14,523 nucleotides of DNA from positions 1 through 14,523 of the forward strand of contig JAEWYI010000106.1 of NCBI GenBank assembly GCA_023395735.1, in the 5' to 3' direction. This document shows positions 6,381 through 12,908 of the stretch, piece after piece. The position numbers were made by a program, and so were the translations under genes. The stretch's first letter is position 1. Every line of letters starts with the position of its first letter. The notes below the pieces were generated by a model. The model was not told the DNA's origin. It worked only from the letters and a program-made list of their open reading frames with translations, and did not search any database. This DNA is from Cyanobacteria bacterium OH_SFB_17. Its GTDB lineage: Bacteria; Cyanobacteriota; Vampirovibrionia; Gastranaerophilales; Gastranaerophilaceae.

Positions 6381-7418
6381 TTATGCGTTTTGTGTTTGTG
6401 TTTTTGTTTTAGGTTCTGTAGTTTTTTTCCAATCTGCACCTGCTTTTCCAACTGAGTTAGCTAGGTTTGTTGCTGATGATGCAGTTGCTTCCCAATCTCC
6501 TTTAGAAGCGTCAGATGCAACTGTTGTTGCAGAGCCTGCAGCTGTTGTTACTGCTCCGACTGCTGCTACTTTAGCTCCTGCTGCTGCTGTTGGAACGAAA
6601 GCCATCATTGATGCGCCTACTGCCGAAGTAAGTCCGCCGACTGCAGTTGTTACTGTTCCCACTGTATTTGCTGCACTAGCATTGCTTTGTCCTTTAGCTG
6701 AATCGCTTGAAGCTTGACCAGCTGTTTTCATGGCTCTTGTCATTACTGCATCGATTTGTTTGTTAGTCGCTTTGATTCTTTTTTGTGCGCTTGTTAGTTG
6801 AGTTGTGTTTGCTTTGATTTTGCTTGATTTTGTTGCGATTTGTGCATCTATTTCTGCAAGTTTTGTTTCGTTTCCGCTTTCTTCTTCTCCTTCTGTTGGT
6901 TGAGCTGCATTTGGACTAGATAAAAGAGTTGCGTCTTGGTCTTTTTTACCGTTTTGTCCTTGAGCTTTAACACCGCCGCCAGGAAGAGTAAGTGAAAATG
7001 CGCTTCTTGTGCCTGCGCCTGTAGAGTCGGCTATTGTATCTCTTTCATTTGAAAGTGATTCGATTTCAGTTTCTAAGTTTTGGTTATCGTTTTCTTTTGC
7101 TTCGATTGTTTTTTGCTCAGCTATAACTTTTTTTGTAGCTGCTGCGATTTTGCCGAAAAGGTTTTTAGTTGCTGTAATTGCTTGAGTAGTAAGATTTTGA
7201 GCTTTAGTTGAATCAGTTTTGCATACTGCAGTCCAGCTATTTGCATCATTTCCGGCTTCTTTAGCTTCTGATGTTTTTGAGTTGCCATTTTGGATTTTGT
7301 TAAAAATGCTTCCGTTCATTGTCATGTCGTTATCAACAGTTGAAAAATTGTTTTGTCCGTTGCCGTTTGAAGCATTAACTTTTTTTGTTTTATCTATGTT
7401 GTTAACTTGAATTGACAT
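6381..7418 (-). CDS. Unrecognised Ala/Thr/Ser-rich coiled-coil protein
   Basis: I do not recognise a family for this 345-residue protein. Seen: a polar Asn/Ser/Thr-rich N-terminus (1-60) with no signal peptide; two stretches with heptad-like charge patterning, about 70-130 and 184-226, likely coiled coils; a Gly/Pro/Gln-containing linker between them (132-183) with an acidic cluster near 176-185; a weakly hydrophobic Ala/Gly/Val/Thr-rich segment (about 249-303) with small-residue GxxxG-like spacing; and a polar Lys/Thr tail. There is a single Cys (C66). The layout, coiled coils followed by a small-residue amphipathic or membrane-prone region, superficially recalls secreted translocator or surface proteins, but no motif proves it. 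The ATG has AAGGAG at 7427-7432 (complement). It is a single-gene unit facing rex across a shared terminator. Confidence 0.8.
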   Translation of the reverse strand: MSIQVNNIDKTKKVNASNGNGQNNFSTVDNDMTMNGSIFNKIQNGNSKTSEAKEAGNDANSWTAVCKTDSTKAQNLTTQAITATKNLFGKIAAATKKVIAEQKTIEAKENDNQNLETEIESLSNERDTIADSTGAGTRSAFSLTLPGGGVKAQGQNGKKDQDATLLSSPNAAQPTEGEEESGNETKLAEIDAQIATKSSKIKANTTQLTSAQKRIKATNKQIDAVMTRAMKTAGQASSDSAKGQSNASAANTVGTVTTAVGGLTSAVGASMMAFVPTAAAGAKVAAVGAVTTAAGSATTVASDASKGDWEATASSATNLANSVGKAGADWKKTTEPKTKTQTQNA

Positions 7419-7460
7419 TTTAGAAACTCCTTATAGTTTTCTCTCTTACTTATATAAAGT

Positions 7461-7466
7461 AGTATA
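7461..7466 (-). promoter_or_regulatory. Candidate -10 element for the coiled-coil protein gene
   Basis: On the minus strand this reads TATACT, about 45 nt upstream of the ATG. No good -35 is seen at 16-18 bp (CCTTTT). It lies inside a TATATACTTTT(T)G word that is repeated at 7463-7474 and 7497-7509, so the region may carry regulatory repeats instead. Confidence 0.3.
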
Positions 7467-7623
7467 TACTTTTGATATTGCGCAAAAGGGTTTAAATATA
7501 TACTTTTTGTTACATAAGTTTACAAACCAAGCCAATAAGCCCACTAATACTGGGTAAAAATTTTCAAGGCGGAGTATATGCTCTTAATGATTTTAACAAA
7601 AGATATGTACAAATTTATATTTA

Positions 7624-7652
7624 TTGAATTTTGGGCGATAATATAGTATAAT
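7624..7652 (+). promoter_or_regulatory. Sigma-70 promoter of the nadK-recN operon
   Basis: TTGAAT (7624-7629), a 17-bp spacer and a perfect TATAAT (7647-7652). Transcription would start near 7659, only about 11 nt before the GTG start codon, so the leader is little more than the ribosome binding site. Confidence 0.8.
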
Positions 7653-7669
7653 TCAGCAGAGGAGGAAAC

Positions 7670-8482
7670 GTGAATAACTTTTTTGCGGATAAAAAATTTG
7701 GGATTGTTTACAATCCGATTGTGAAAAATTCTTCACAAGTGTTGTCTGAGTTGAAAGAAATTCTTGATAATAAAAATGTCAGTTATGAAGAATTTACGAT
7801 TGATTCGATGAAAACTGGTGTTGATTTTGTTTTTGTAATCGGTGGTGACGGTACTCTTTTAAAAACGGCAAGATTTTATTCAAAAGAGTTTGTACCTGTT
7901 TTCGGGATAAACTTGGGTAGATTGGGTTTTCTTTCTCAAACACAGGAAAGTTGTCTTTTAGAATCAGTTGAAAAAATTTTTAAAAGTGATTACAAAATAG
8001 AAGACAGAATGATGCTTGTCTCAAATGACGGCGCACTAGCATTGAACGATTTTGTTATAAAAGGGGCTTCCGCGTCAAGGACTTCAAGATTTTATCTAAG
8101 CATAAACGGCAAATTCGTCTGTGATTATTTGGCTGATGGTCTGATAATTTCAACGCCAACAGGTTCAACAGCGTACGGACTTTCTGCAGGGGGGCCTGTT
8201 TTGTCGCCGAGCTTGAATGCTGTAGTTATCGTTCCGATTTGTCCGCATACACTCACTGCAAGACCGCTTGTTATTCCGTCAGATGAAAAGATTTCAATTT
8301 CTACGTGTGATTCCTGTACAAGTTTTATTGTGGTTGCAGACGGTCAGGATTCTTACAGTGTAAATACGAAAATAGAAATTGAGAAATCAAAGTATAATGC
8401 AAAGCTTGCACTGCTGCATGAAAATGAATTTTATCCGGTTTTAAGGCATAAACTTCATTGGGGTGTGGCGCCAAAGGGATAG
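7670..8482 (+). CDS. nadK: NAD kinase (ATP/polyphosphate-NAD kinase family)
   Basis: NadK phosphorylates NAD+ to NADP+, the only known route to NADP(H), in the cytoplasm. Seen: 270 residues, normal for the family; the GGDGT nucleotide motif at 58-62 in VIGGDGTLLKTA; NLGRLGFLS at 81-89; the conserved LND at 125-127; TPTGSTAYGLSAGGP at 162-176; and the PICPHTLTARPLVI segment at 189-202. The start is GTG with GGAGG at 7661-7665, only 4 nt away, because the predicted leader is very short. No better in-frame start gives the family N-terminus. recN follows after 10 nt with no terminator. NadK next to RecN is a gene order seen in several bacterial groups, often with argR between them; argR is absent here. 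Confidence 0.96.
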   Translation: MNNFFADKKFGIVYNPIVKNSSQVLSELKEILDNKNVSYEEFTIDSMKTGVDFVFVIGGDGTLLKTARFYSKEFVPVFGINLGRLGFLSQTQESCLLESVEKIFKSDYKIEDRMMLVSNDGALALNDFVIKGASASRTSRFYLSINGKFVCDYLADGLIISTPTGSTAYGLSAGGPVLSPSLNAVVIVPICPHTLTARPLVIPSDEKISISTCDSCTSFIVVADGQDSYSVNTKIEIEKSKYNAKLALLHENEFYPVLRHKLHWGVAPKG

Positions 8483-8492
8483 TTTTTAAAGT

Positions 8493-10145
8493 ATGATTAA
8501 ACAAATTCTTATAAAAAATTATATATTAATCGAGGAGCTGCTTGTTAAGTTTGATAACCATTTAAACGTTATAACAGGCGAGACTGGTGCCGGAAAAAGT
8601 ATTGTTATAAATGCTATTGACCTTGTTTTCTCTCCTAGAGTAAGCAAAGACGTTATCAAGTCCGGTTGTGAAAAAGCCTCCATTGAGCTTGTTTTGGGAT
8701 ATGAGAAAAACGATTTAAATGAAATATTTGAAGAAAACGGCATTGATGTATTCGGAGACGAGATAATTATTTCAAAGGAAATTTCTCAAAATGGTGTTAG
8801 AGCAAGGGTTAACGGGACATTGGTCAATCAGGATTTTATTAAAATTTTGAAAGATAAATTTTTAGACATTCACTCTCAGCATCAGACTTATGCGTTTATG
8901 CAGCCCAAATATCACATAAATCTTCTGGATAGTTATGCAAAAGAGGTTTATGGTGATGTTTTAGAAGATTATGGAAAGGTTTTTGCTTTTTATCAAGAAC
9001 TTTTAAAAAAACTTGAAGCTGCAAAATCTGTATCAAATGCAACCGAAAATCAGATTGAGTTTTTAAAATTTCAAATTGACGAAATTTCTGATGCTCAGAT
9101 TGAAGACGAAAATGAATATGAAAATTTGAAAAATGAGCTGAATATTTTGGAAAACGTTGAAAAACTAAAAGAGCTCACGGGTGCTGCTTATTGGGGGCTA
9201 GGTGGAGACGATGGGTGTATTTTGGATGCGTTGGCTCAGATAAAGATGAATGTTTCGAAATCAACACAAATGGACGAAAATCTGGAGAGTATCGAAGGTG
9301 ATTTGGTTTCAGCGATGGAATCGTTGAGGGAAGTTTCTTCTTCCTTAAGGGATTATTCGCAAGGTCTGGAGAATGACACAGAGCGATTGAACAGTGTGCA
9401 AGAGCGTATTTTTCTTTTGGATAAATTAAAAAGAAAGTACGGAAATTCCTTGTCAGAGGTTATGGAAACTTATGATAAGTTGAAAAAAGAGTATGATTTG
9501 ATTGAATATTCAGCTAATAATATAGATGAAATTGAAGCTGAAATTGAGTCTGTAGAACAAAAATTGGTGGTTATGGCTGAGAAAATTTCGCAGTCAAGAA
9601 AAATTTGTGCAGAAAAATTATCCGGCTTTATAGTCGAAAAATTGGAAAAATTAGAGCTTCCAAAATCGAGATTTAAGATTTCTGTTGAACCGGTAGAGCT
9701 TAATAACAAAGGCGCGGATAGGGTTGAATTTTTGATATCAACAAATATTTCAGAAGAATTGAAACCGTTGGCAAAAGTTGCATCAGGCGGGGAGATTTCC
9801 AGGGTAATGCTTGCGATAAAATCTATTTTTGCTCAAAATGATGAAATTGATACTGTGATTTTTGATGAAATCGATACTGGAATCTCTGGTAGAGCTGCTC
9901 AAAGTGTTGCCGATGAAATTGCGGAACTTTCCAAATATAGGCAAATAATATTGATTACTCACCAGCCAATAATCGCATCCAAGGCTGATAAGCATTTTTA
10001 TGTGGCAAAGACGCAGGAAAATGAATCGACAAGTGTCGGGGTTTATGTTTTGGCAGGTGAAAATCGATTGAAAGCTTTAGCTGAGCTTGCAGGAGGCGAG
10101 ATAAACGAGCAATCCTTAGAGTTTGCCAAGTCTTTGATAGGCTGA
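8493..10145 (+). CDS. recN: DNA repair protein RecN (SMC-like ATPase)
   Basis: RecN is an SMC-like ATPase acting in double-strand break repair and recombination. Seen: 550 residues, full length. The Walker A motif GETGAGKS is at 29-36 in the N-terminal head. Long charged coiled-coil arms lie roughly at 150-380 with a central non-coil region. The C-terminal head has the ABC signature ASGGEISRVMLA at 430-441, Walker B TVIFDEIDTGISG at 454-466 (D458, E459), and the switch histidine H490 in ILITHQP. HSQHQTYAFMQP, around residues 131-142, is also typical of RecN. The ribosome binding site is poor: the nearest purine run is AAAGGGA at 8474-8480, at the end of nadK. Translation is therefore probably coupled to nadK, whose stop is 10 nt upstream. 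No clear terminator follows. Confidence 0.96.
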   Translation: MIKQILIKNYILIEELLVKFDNHLNVITGETGAGKSIVINAIDLVFSPRVSKDVIKSGCEKASIELVLGYEKNDLNEIFEENGIDVFGDEIIISKEISQNGVRARVNGTLVNQDFIKILKDKFLDIHSQHQTYAFMQPKYHINLLDSYAKEVYGDVLEDYGKVFAFYQELLKKLEAAKSVSNATENQIEFLKFQIDEISDAQIEDENEYENLKNELNILENVEKLKELTGAAYWGLGGDDGCILDALAQIKMNVSKSTQMDENLESIEGDLVSAMESLREVSSSLRDYSQGLENDTERLNSVQERIFLLDKLKRKYGNSLSEVMETYDKLKKEYDLIEYSANNIDEIEAEIESVEQKLVVMAEKISQSRKICAEKLSGFIVEKLEKLELPKSRFKISVEPVELNNKGADRVEFLISTNISEELKPLAKVASGGEISRVMLAIKSIFAQNDEIDTVIFDEIDTGISGRAAQSVADEIAELSKYRQIILITHQPIIASKADKHFYVAKTQENESTSVGVYVLAGENRLKALAELAGGEINEQSLEFAKSLIG

Positions 10146-10153
10146 TAATAATT

Positions 10154-10182
10154 TTCAGATTAGAGTTCTAAAATATTATACT
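10154..10182 (+). promoter_or_regulatory. Candidate promoter for the small exported protein
   Basis: TTCAGA (10154-10159), 17 bp, TATACT (10177-10182), just after recN. It would give a leader of about 70 nt. The -35 is only a 4/6 match, so this is tentative. Confidence 0.4.
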
Positions 10183-10256
10183 TTCCTCCAATGAAATTGG
10201 GTAACAAATCTTGTAACATTATGGTAAGTGTGGAAGTTAAATAAGGTGTATGAAAT

Positions 10257-10535
10257 ATGAAAAAGATTTTATGCACGCTGGTTGTTCTTTTTGCTGCGTC
10301 TTGTGTTTGTGCATATGCTTGTTCACTAGATCAGGGAAGCATAACCGGCGGTGCTTGCTCTATTAAAAATTTGGAAAACCTCGAAACCAAAAGTGCTCAA
10401 CCGAAAAAGGAAAATTGGGCCAAGTTGCCTGATGATAAAGACCTGAGACCGGTGAACATATACCAGGGGACAATAAAGTCAAATGACAATGTTTGTCTTT
10501 TTGGTCCATGTTTAAGATCACGGTTGGGCAAGTAA
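10257..10535 (+). CDS. Small exported Cys-containing protein, unrecognised
   Basis: I do not recognise this 92-residue protein. Seen: a clear Sec-type signal peptide, with MKK, then a hydrophobic core at 4-15, and a likely signal peptidase I site AYA|C at 19-22, leaving a mature chain of about 71 residues. The mature part is hydrophilic and Lys/Asp-rich, with four cysteines, C22 and C33 near the N-terminus and C79 and C84 (CLFGPC) near the C-terminus. These suit two disulfides or a metal site outside the cytoplasm. C16 after A-A-S could be read as a poor lipobox, but a Leu/Val at -3 is missing. The ATG has AAGGTG at 10243-10248. The gene ends in a very strong terminator, so it is probably a monocistronic unit. 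The start, signal peptide and terminator together argue that it is a real gene. Confidence 0.72.
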   Translation: MKKILCTLVVLFAASCVCAYACSLDQGSITGGACSIKNLENLETKSAQPKKENWAKLPDDKDLRPVNIYQGTIKSNDNVCLFGPCLRSRLGK

Positions 10536-10555
10536 ACCGCGAGAGGAAGCAAACT

Positions 10556-10589
10556 AGGGGGGATATGCGGGTTATCCCCCCTCTTTTTT
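10556..10589 (+). terminator. Strong intrinsic terminator after the small exported protein
   Basis: A 10-bp stem AGGGGGGATA (10556-10565) / TATCCCCCCT (10573-10582) with a 7-nt loop, followed by CTTTTTT. The run of six G-C pairs makes it the most stable terminator in the window. Confidence 0.93.
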
Positions 10590-10626
10590 GAGTAAAGAAT
10601 TTTTATTATAAATATTATTAAGTTTA

Positions 10627-10655
10627 TTGACATATTCAGCCAAGATGCTTATAAT
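10627..10655 (+). promoter_or_regulatory. Perfect-consensus sigma-70 promoter of the pilin-like gene
   Basis: TTGACA (10627-10632), 17 bp, TATAAT (10650-10655): both hexamers and the spacing match consensus exactly. The start is expected near 10662, leaving a leader of about 42 nt. The -10 and start lie inside the palindrome at 10645-10668. Confidence 0.88.
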
Positions 10656-10668
10656 TAGCTATAAGCAT
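10645..10668. promoter_or_regulatory. 24-bp palindrome over the -10/+1 of the pilin-like gene (candidate operator)
   Basis: Perfect 9-bp arms ATGCTTATA (10645-10653) and TATAAGCAT (10660-10668) with a 6-bp centre ATTAGC. The left arm covers most of the -10 and the right arm covers the expected start. A dimeric repressor here could shut off an otherwise maximal promoter. No T-run follows, so it is not a terminator. Confidence 0.55.
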
Positions 10669-10703
10669 AAACTTTTACTAATACTTTTAGATTGGAGCTT
10701 GGT

Positions 10704-11492
10704 TTGCAAAAGTCATTTTTTAAACTTGCATTTACGCTTGCAGAAGTTTTAATTGTCGTTGGCATAATCGGGATTGTCGCAGAGATGACTATTCCGACTC
10801 TGGTTCAAGATATGCAGGAAAGACAGATTGTAACAGGACTTATGAAATTCAATTCTACTCTGCAATCTGCTATAACCATGTGGAAAACAGAAGTTGGTTG
10901 CAACTCTGATTTTGGAACTTGCCTTGCTTATGAGGGATACATCGACAATGACCCAAACGCTTTTTTAGAAACAATAGGTAAATATTTCAAGATAACAGAT
11001 AAAGCAATTGGTAGTATAAATTCTAAGAATTGGCTTCCCCCTGAGACATTGGATTATTATGGTGACAAATTTACAGGTTCCTATGGTTCAGTAGCTAATA
11101 TTGGAAACGGCAATGGCGTTTTTGTAATGCAAGATGGAATAACTTTTTCTATCGATTATACAAATGCCTCAGGGGTAAATCCAGCTTTGATTATGTTTTA
11201 TGTTGATGCTAACGGGAAGAAAAAACCCAATAGAGTGGGAAAAGATGTTTTTCAGATTTTGGCAGGTGGTTCTTTATCAAAAAGAGATATAAGATATGGC
11301 TCATATTATGAGTCATCAGTTACAAATGTAAGAGGGTTATGCGCATCTGGATCAGCGACAAATAATTGTGAAACAGACAATGTAAACCCAACCAATGGTG
11401 GGGGTGCTAATCCGACTATGTATGTCATTATGCATCAAAAACTTCCTGATTACAGATACTTGAGCACTGTTATTTCAGGGTTTAGACCTTAA
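10704..11492 (+). CDS. Type IV pilin-like / pseudopilin protein
   Basis: This 262-residue protein has a class III (prepilin) signal: a short leader MQKSFFKLA, a predicted prepilin peptidase cut between A9 and F10, the invariant Glu at mature position 5 (E14), and a hydrophobic helix FTLAEVLIVVGIIGIVAEM to about residue 28, then IPTLV. The -1 residue is Ala rather than the usual Gly. The globular part has two cysteine pairs, C66/C73 and C213/C222, which could form disulfides. A segment DANGKKKPNRVGKDVF lies at 168-183. The start chosen is the TTG at 10704, with GGAG at 10694-10697 and 6-nt spacing. An in-frame TTG at 10692 would swallow that site. It has a private consensus promoter and no assembly genes nearby. 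Whether it is a fibre subunit or a secretion pseudopilin cannot be told. Confidence 0.88.
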   Translation: MQKSFFKLAFTLAEVLIVVGIIGIVAEMTIPTLVQDMQERQIVTGLMKFNSTLQSAITMWKTEVGCNSDFGTCLAYEGYIDNDPNAFLETIGKYFKITDKAIGSINSKNWLPPETLDYYGDKFTGSYGSVANIGNGNGVFVMQDGITFSIDYTNASGVNPALIMFYVDANGKKKPNRVGKDVFQILAGGSLSKRDIRYGSYYESSVTNVRGLCASGSATNNCETDNVNPTNGGGANPTMYVIMHQKLPDYRYLSTVISGFRP

Positions 11493-11506
11493 AAATGGTT
11501 TATAAA

Positions 11507-11691
11507 CTTCTGAGCCTCCGAACTCCTGACTTCCTAAATCCCCCTCTCCCGACTTTCTAACACTCGCAGGTCTCTGCTCGTGCTGAAAGTCGGCCTCTCA
11601 CTCGCAAAGCTGCGCCGACAGGCTCACAAGCTTCGTACCCTCAGCTGTTCGCTTTGTCTCCCCTCAAGGGGGAGGGGTTGCGGCGATTTAA
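11507..11691. repeat. 185-bp structured direct repeat, copy 1
   Basis: It aligns to copy 2 at a constant offset of 215 bp with about 174 of 185 identical positions. It is clearly richer in G+C than the flanking genes. It contains a hairpin with a perfect 9-bp stem CCGACTTTC (11549-11557) / GAAAGTCGG (11585-11593), extended inward by CAC..GCAG / CTGC..GTG around a 4-nt loop (11570-11573). A second hairpin is CTCCCC...GGGGAG at 11658-11674. The outer arms AAATC (11536-11540) and GATTT (11685-11689) are complementary, and CCCCTCTCCC (11541-11550) can pair with 11668-11677. It looks like a REP/MITE-type dispersed element or a structured RNA. No transposase is seen. Confidence 0.9.
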
Positions 11692-11721
11692 ATCCAAAAT
11701 AGAAACTTATACAATTCCAAG

Positions 11722-11906
11722 CTTCTGAGCCTCCGAACTCCTGACTTTCTAAATCCCCCTCTCCCGACTTTCTAACACTCGCAGATTTCTGCTCGTGCTG
11801 AAAGTCGGCCTCTCACTCGCAAAGCTGCGCCGACAGGCTCACAAGCTTCGTATCCTCAGCTGTTCGCTTTGTCCCCCACAAGGGGGGAGGCGATGCGGCG
11901 ATTTAA
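11722..11906. repeat. 185-bp structured direct repeat, copy 2
   Basis: Second copy in the same orientation. The perfect 9-bp stem is retained (11764-11772 / 11800-11808). Two of the roughly 11 differences from copy 1 fall in the 4-nt loop (GTCT becomes ATTT at 11785-11788). Six more cluster around the terminal G-rich hairpin, where CCCCC-ACAA-GGGGG (11873-11886) still pairs despite the changes. Both copies start with the same CTTCTGAGCCTCCGAACT word, so the duplicated unit includes the 8-bp-periodic left flank. Confidence 0.9.
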
Positions 11907-11929
11907 GTTGAAAATAAAAGCTAATACCA

Positions 11930-12090
11930 TTCCGAGCCTCTAAACTTCCGAGCTTCCAACTTATAAGCTACCAAGCCTCTAACTTATAACCTCATAACCT
12001 TATCACCTTATGGACTACTAACCAATCTTCCGTGCTGCAAAACTTCTAAGCTTCCAAGCCTCCAAGCCTCCAAGCCTCATAATCTACTAA
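11930..12090. repeat. Degenerate 8-bp repeat field ending in three exact TCCAAGCC copies
   Basis: Three exact tandem copies of TCCAAGCC occupy 12053-12060, 12061-12068 and 12069-12076, preceded by TCTAAGCT (12045-12052) and followed by TCATAATC. Upstream, much of 11931-12030 can be cut into related octamers (TCCGAGCC, TCTAAACT, TCCGAGCT, TCCAACTT, TCATAACC, TTATCACC, TACTAACC). The same octamer style opens each 185-bp repeat (TCTGAGCC, TCCGAACT). It is not coding: the frame shifts every unit and stops are frequent. Confidence 0.75.
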
Positions 12091-12908
12091 ATGCTCAAAT
12101 AATATTCTTTTATCATTTTGCAGTCTTCTTCGATATTAGGGCTTTCGCAGACTAGGGCGCCTTTTACTCCAAATTCTTTCATTGCTTTAAGCAAATCTTT
12201 GTAGTTCATATCCGATTGCTCAAGTTCAAGGTGGTGCTTCTCGCCCTTTTCTGAATAGGCTATGCCTGCAAGGTGTCCGTGGAAGTTTTCAATAGCATTT
12301 TGACCAAGTTCTTTGCCTAATTTTTCTAAAATCATACAAAAATCGTCATAAGTGTTTAGTTGACCGCCAGTCCTTGCATGCAGGTGCGAAAAATCTATGC
12401 AAGGTAAAACTTGTTTAAATTCTTTAGATAATGAAATTATTTCATCCAAATCGCCCCATTGCGTTGGTTTTCCTGTTGTTTCAGGTCTTACCCAAACTGT
12501 GCAGTTTTCCTTTTCTAATATTTCGATAATTTTTTCTGTTTGAGTTTTTACTTGGTTAAAGACAGTTTGTTTGTCAGCCCCCATATAAAAAGCTGCGTGA
12601 TAAGTTATGCTGTAGGCTCCGATTTTTTGCCCCATTAATGCGGTTTCAACAATCCTTACAATACTTGCATCGATTTTTTCTTGCTCTTTTGAGTTGAGGT
12701 TAATGTAATAAGGACCGTGGGCTGTTATAATCTTATTTTTATTTTCTGAAACTGTTTGTTGGCTCTTCGGTGACATTCTCACACCGTGCACAAATTCTAT
12801 TTCTATTCCATCCAAATCCATTTCATCAAGAACTCTGAAAGCATTTTCGTAGTCTTTTGGGTTGGTTCTTAAAGGGATTCCGGCTGTTAAAAAATTGAGT
12901 TTATCCAT
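12087..12908 (-). CDS. Endonuclease IV-like TIM-barrel protein (AP endonuclease family 2 fold)
   Basis: This 273-residue TIM-barrel protein belongs to the endonuclease IV / xylose isomerase-like superfamily. Seen: residues at nearly all the E. coli Nfo zinc-ligand positions: H64 (AHGPYYINL), H104 (ITYHAAF), E143 (RPETTG), D172 and H175 (CIDFSHLHA), H210 (NFHGHL), H225 (EKHH) and E255 (CESP). E223 stands where Nfo has Asp229. A metal-dependent hydrolase or AP endonuclease is therefore likely, but sugar isomerase relatives share the fold. The start chosen is the ATG at 12908: it overlaps the upstream stop as TAATG. The ATG at 12920 is rejected because the GGAGA site abuts it with no spacing. 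It is the last gene of a three-gene operon, and it is followed by the repeat region rather than a normal terminator. Confidence 0.85.
   Translation of the reverse strand: MDKLNFLTAGIPLRTNPKDYENAFRVLDEMDLDGIEIEFVHGVRMSPKSQQTVSENKNKIITAHGPYYINLNSKEQEKIDASIVRIVETALMGQKIGAYSITYHAAFYMGADKQTVFNQVKTQTEKIIEILEKENCTVWVRPETTGKPTQWGDLDEIISLSKEFKQVLPCIDFSHLHARTGGQLNTYDDFCMILEKLGKELGQNAIENFHGHLAGIAYSEKGEKHHLELEQSDMNYKDLLKAMKEFGVKGALVCESPNIEEDCKMIKEYYLSI

Larger units (their letters stand above)
11493..12086. other. 594-nt noncoding repeat region between convergent genes
   Basis: No credible coding frame is seen here. The region lies between the 3' ends of the pilin-like gene and the endonuclease IV-like gene. 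It consists of two long structured direct repeats (11507-11691 and 11722-11906) set in degenerate 8-bp words, which continue alone from about 11930 to 12090. No U-tract terminator is present for either flanking gene; the repeat hairpins may do that job. Confidence 0.85.

Noticed and set aside
9470..9709. Antisense open frames inside recN and other genes
   Set aside because: They mirror AT-rich coding strands, lack ribosome binding sites and family resemblance, and overlap well-identified genes.
10257..10322. Lipoprotein signal in the small exported protein
   Set aside because: C16 is preceded by A-A-S without the usual Leu/Val at -3, and a signal peptidase I site AYA|C fits better.
11507..12076. 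CRISPR array or tandem spacers in the repeat region
   Set aside because: There are two long repeats rather than many short identical ones. The 8-bp words have no spacers, and no cas gene is present.
11493..12086. Insertion sequence remnant
   Set aside because: No transposase fragment, no convincing terminal inverted repeats with target duplication; at most a non-autonomous MITE-like element.
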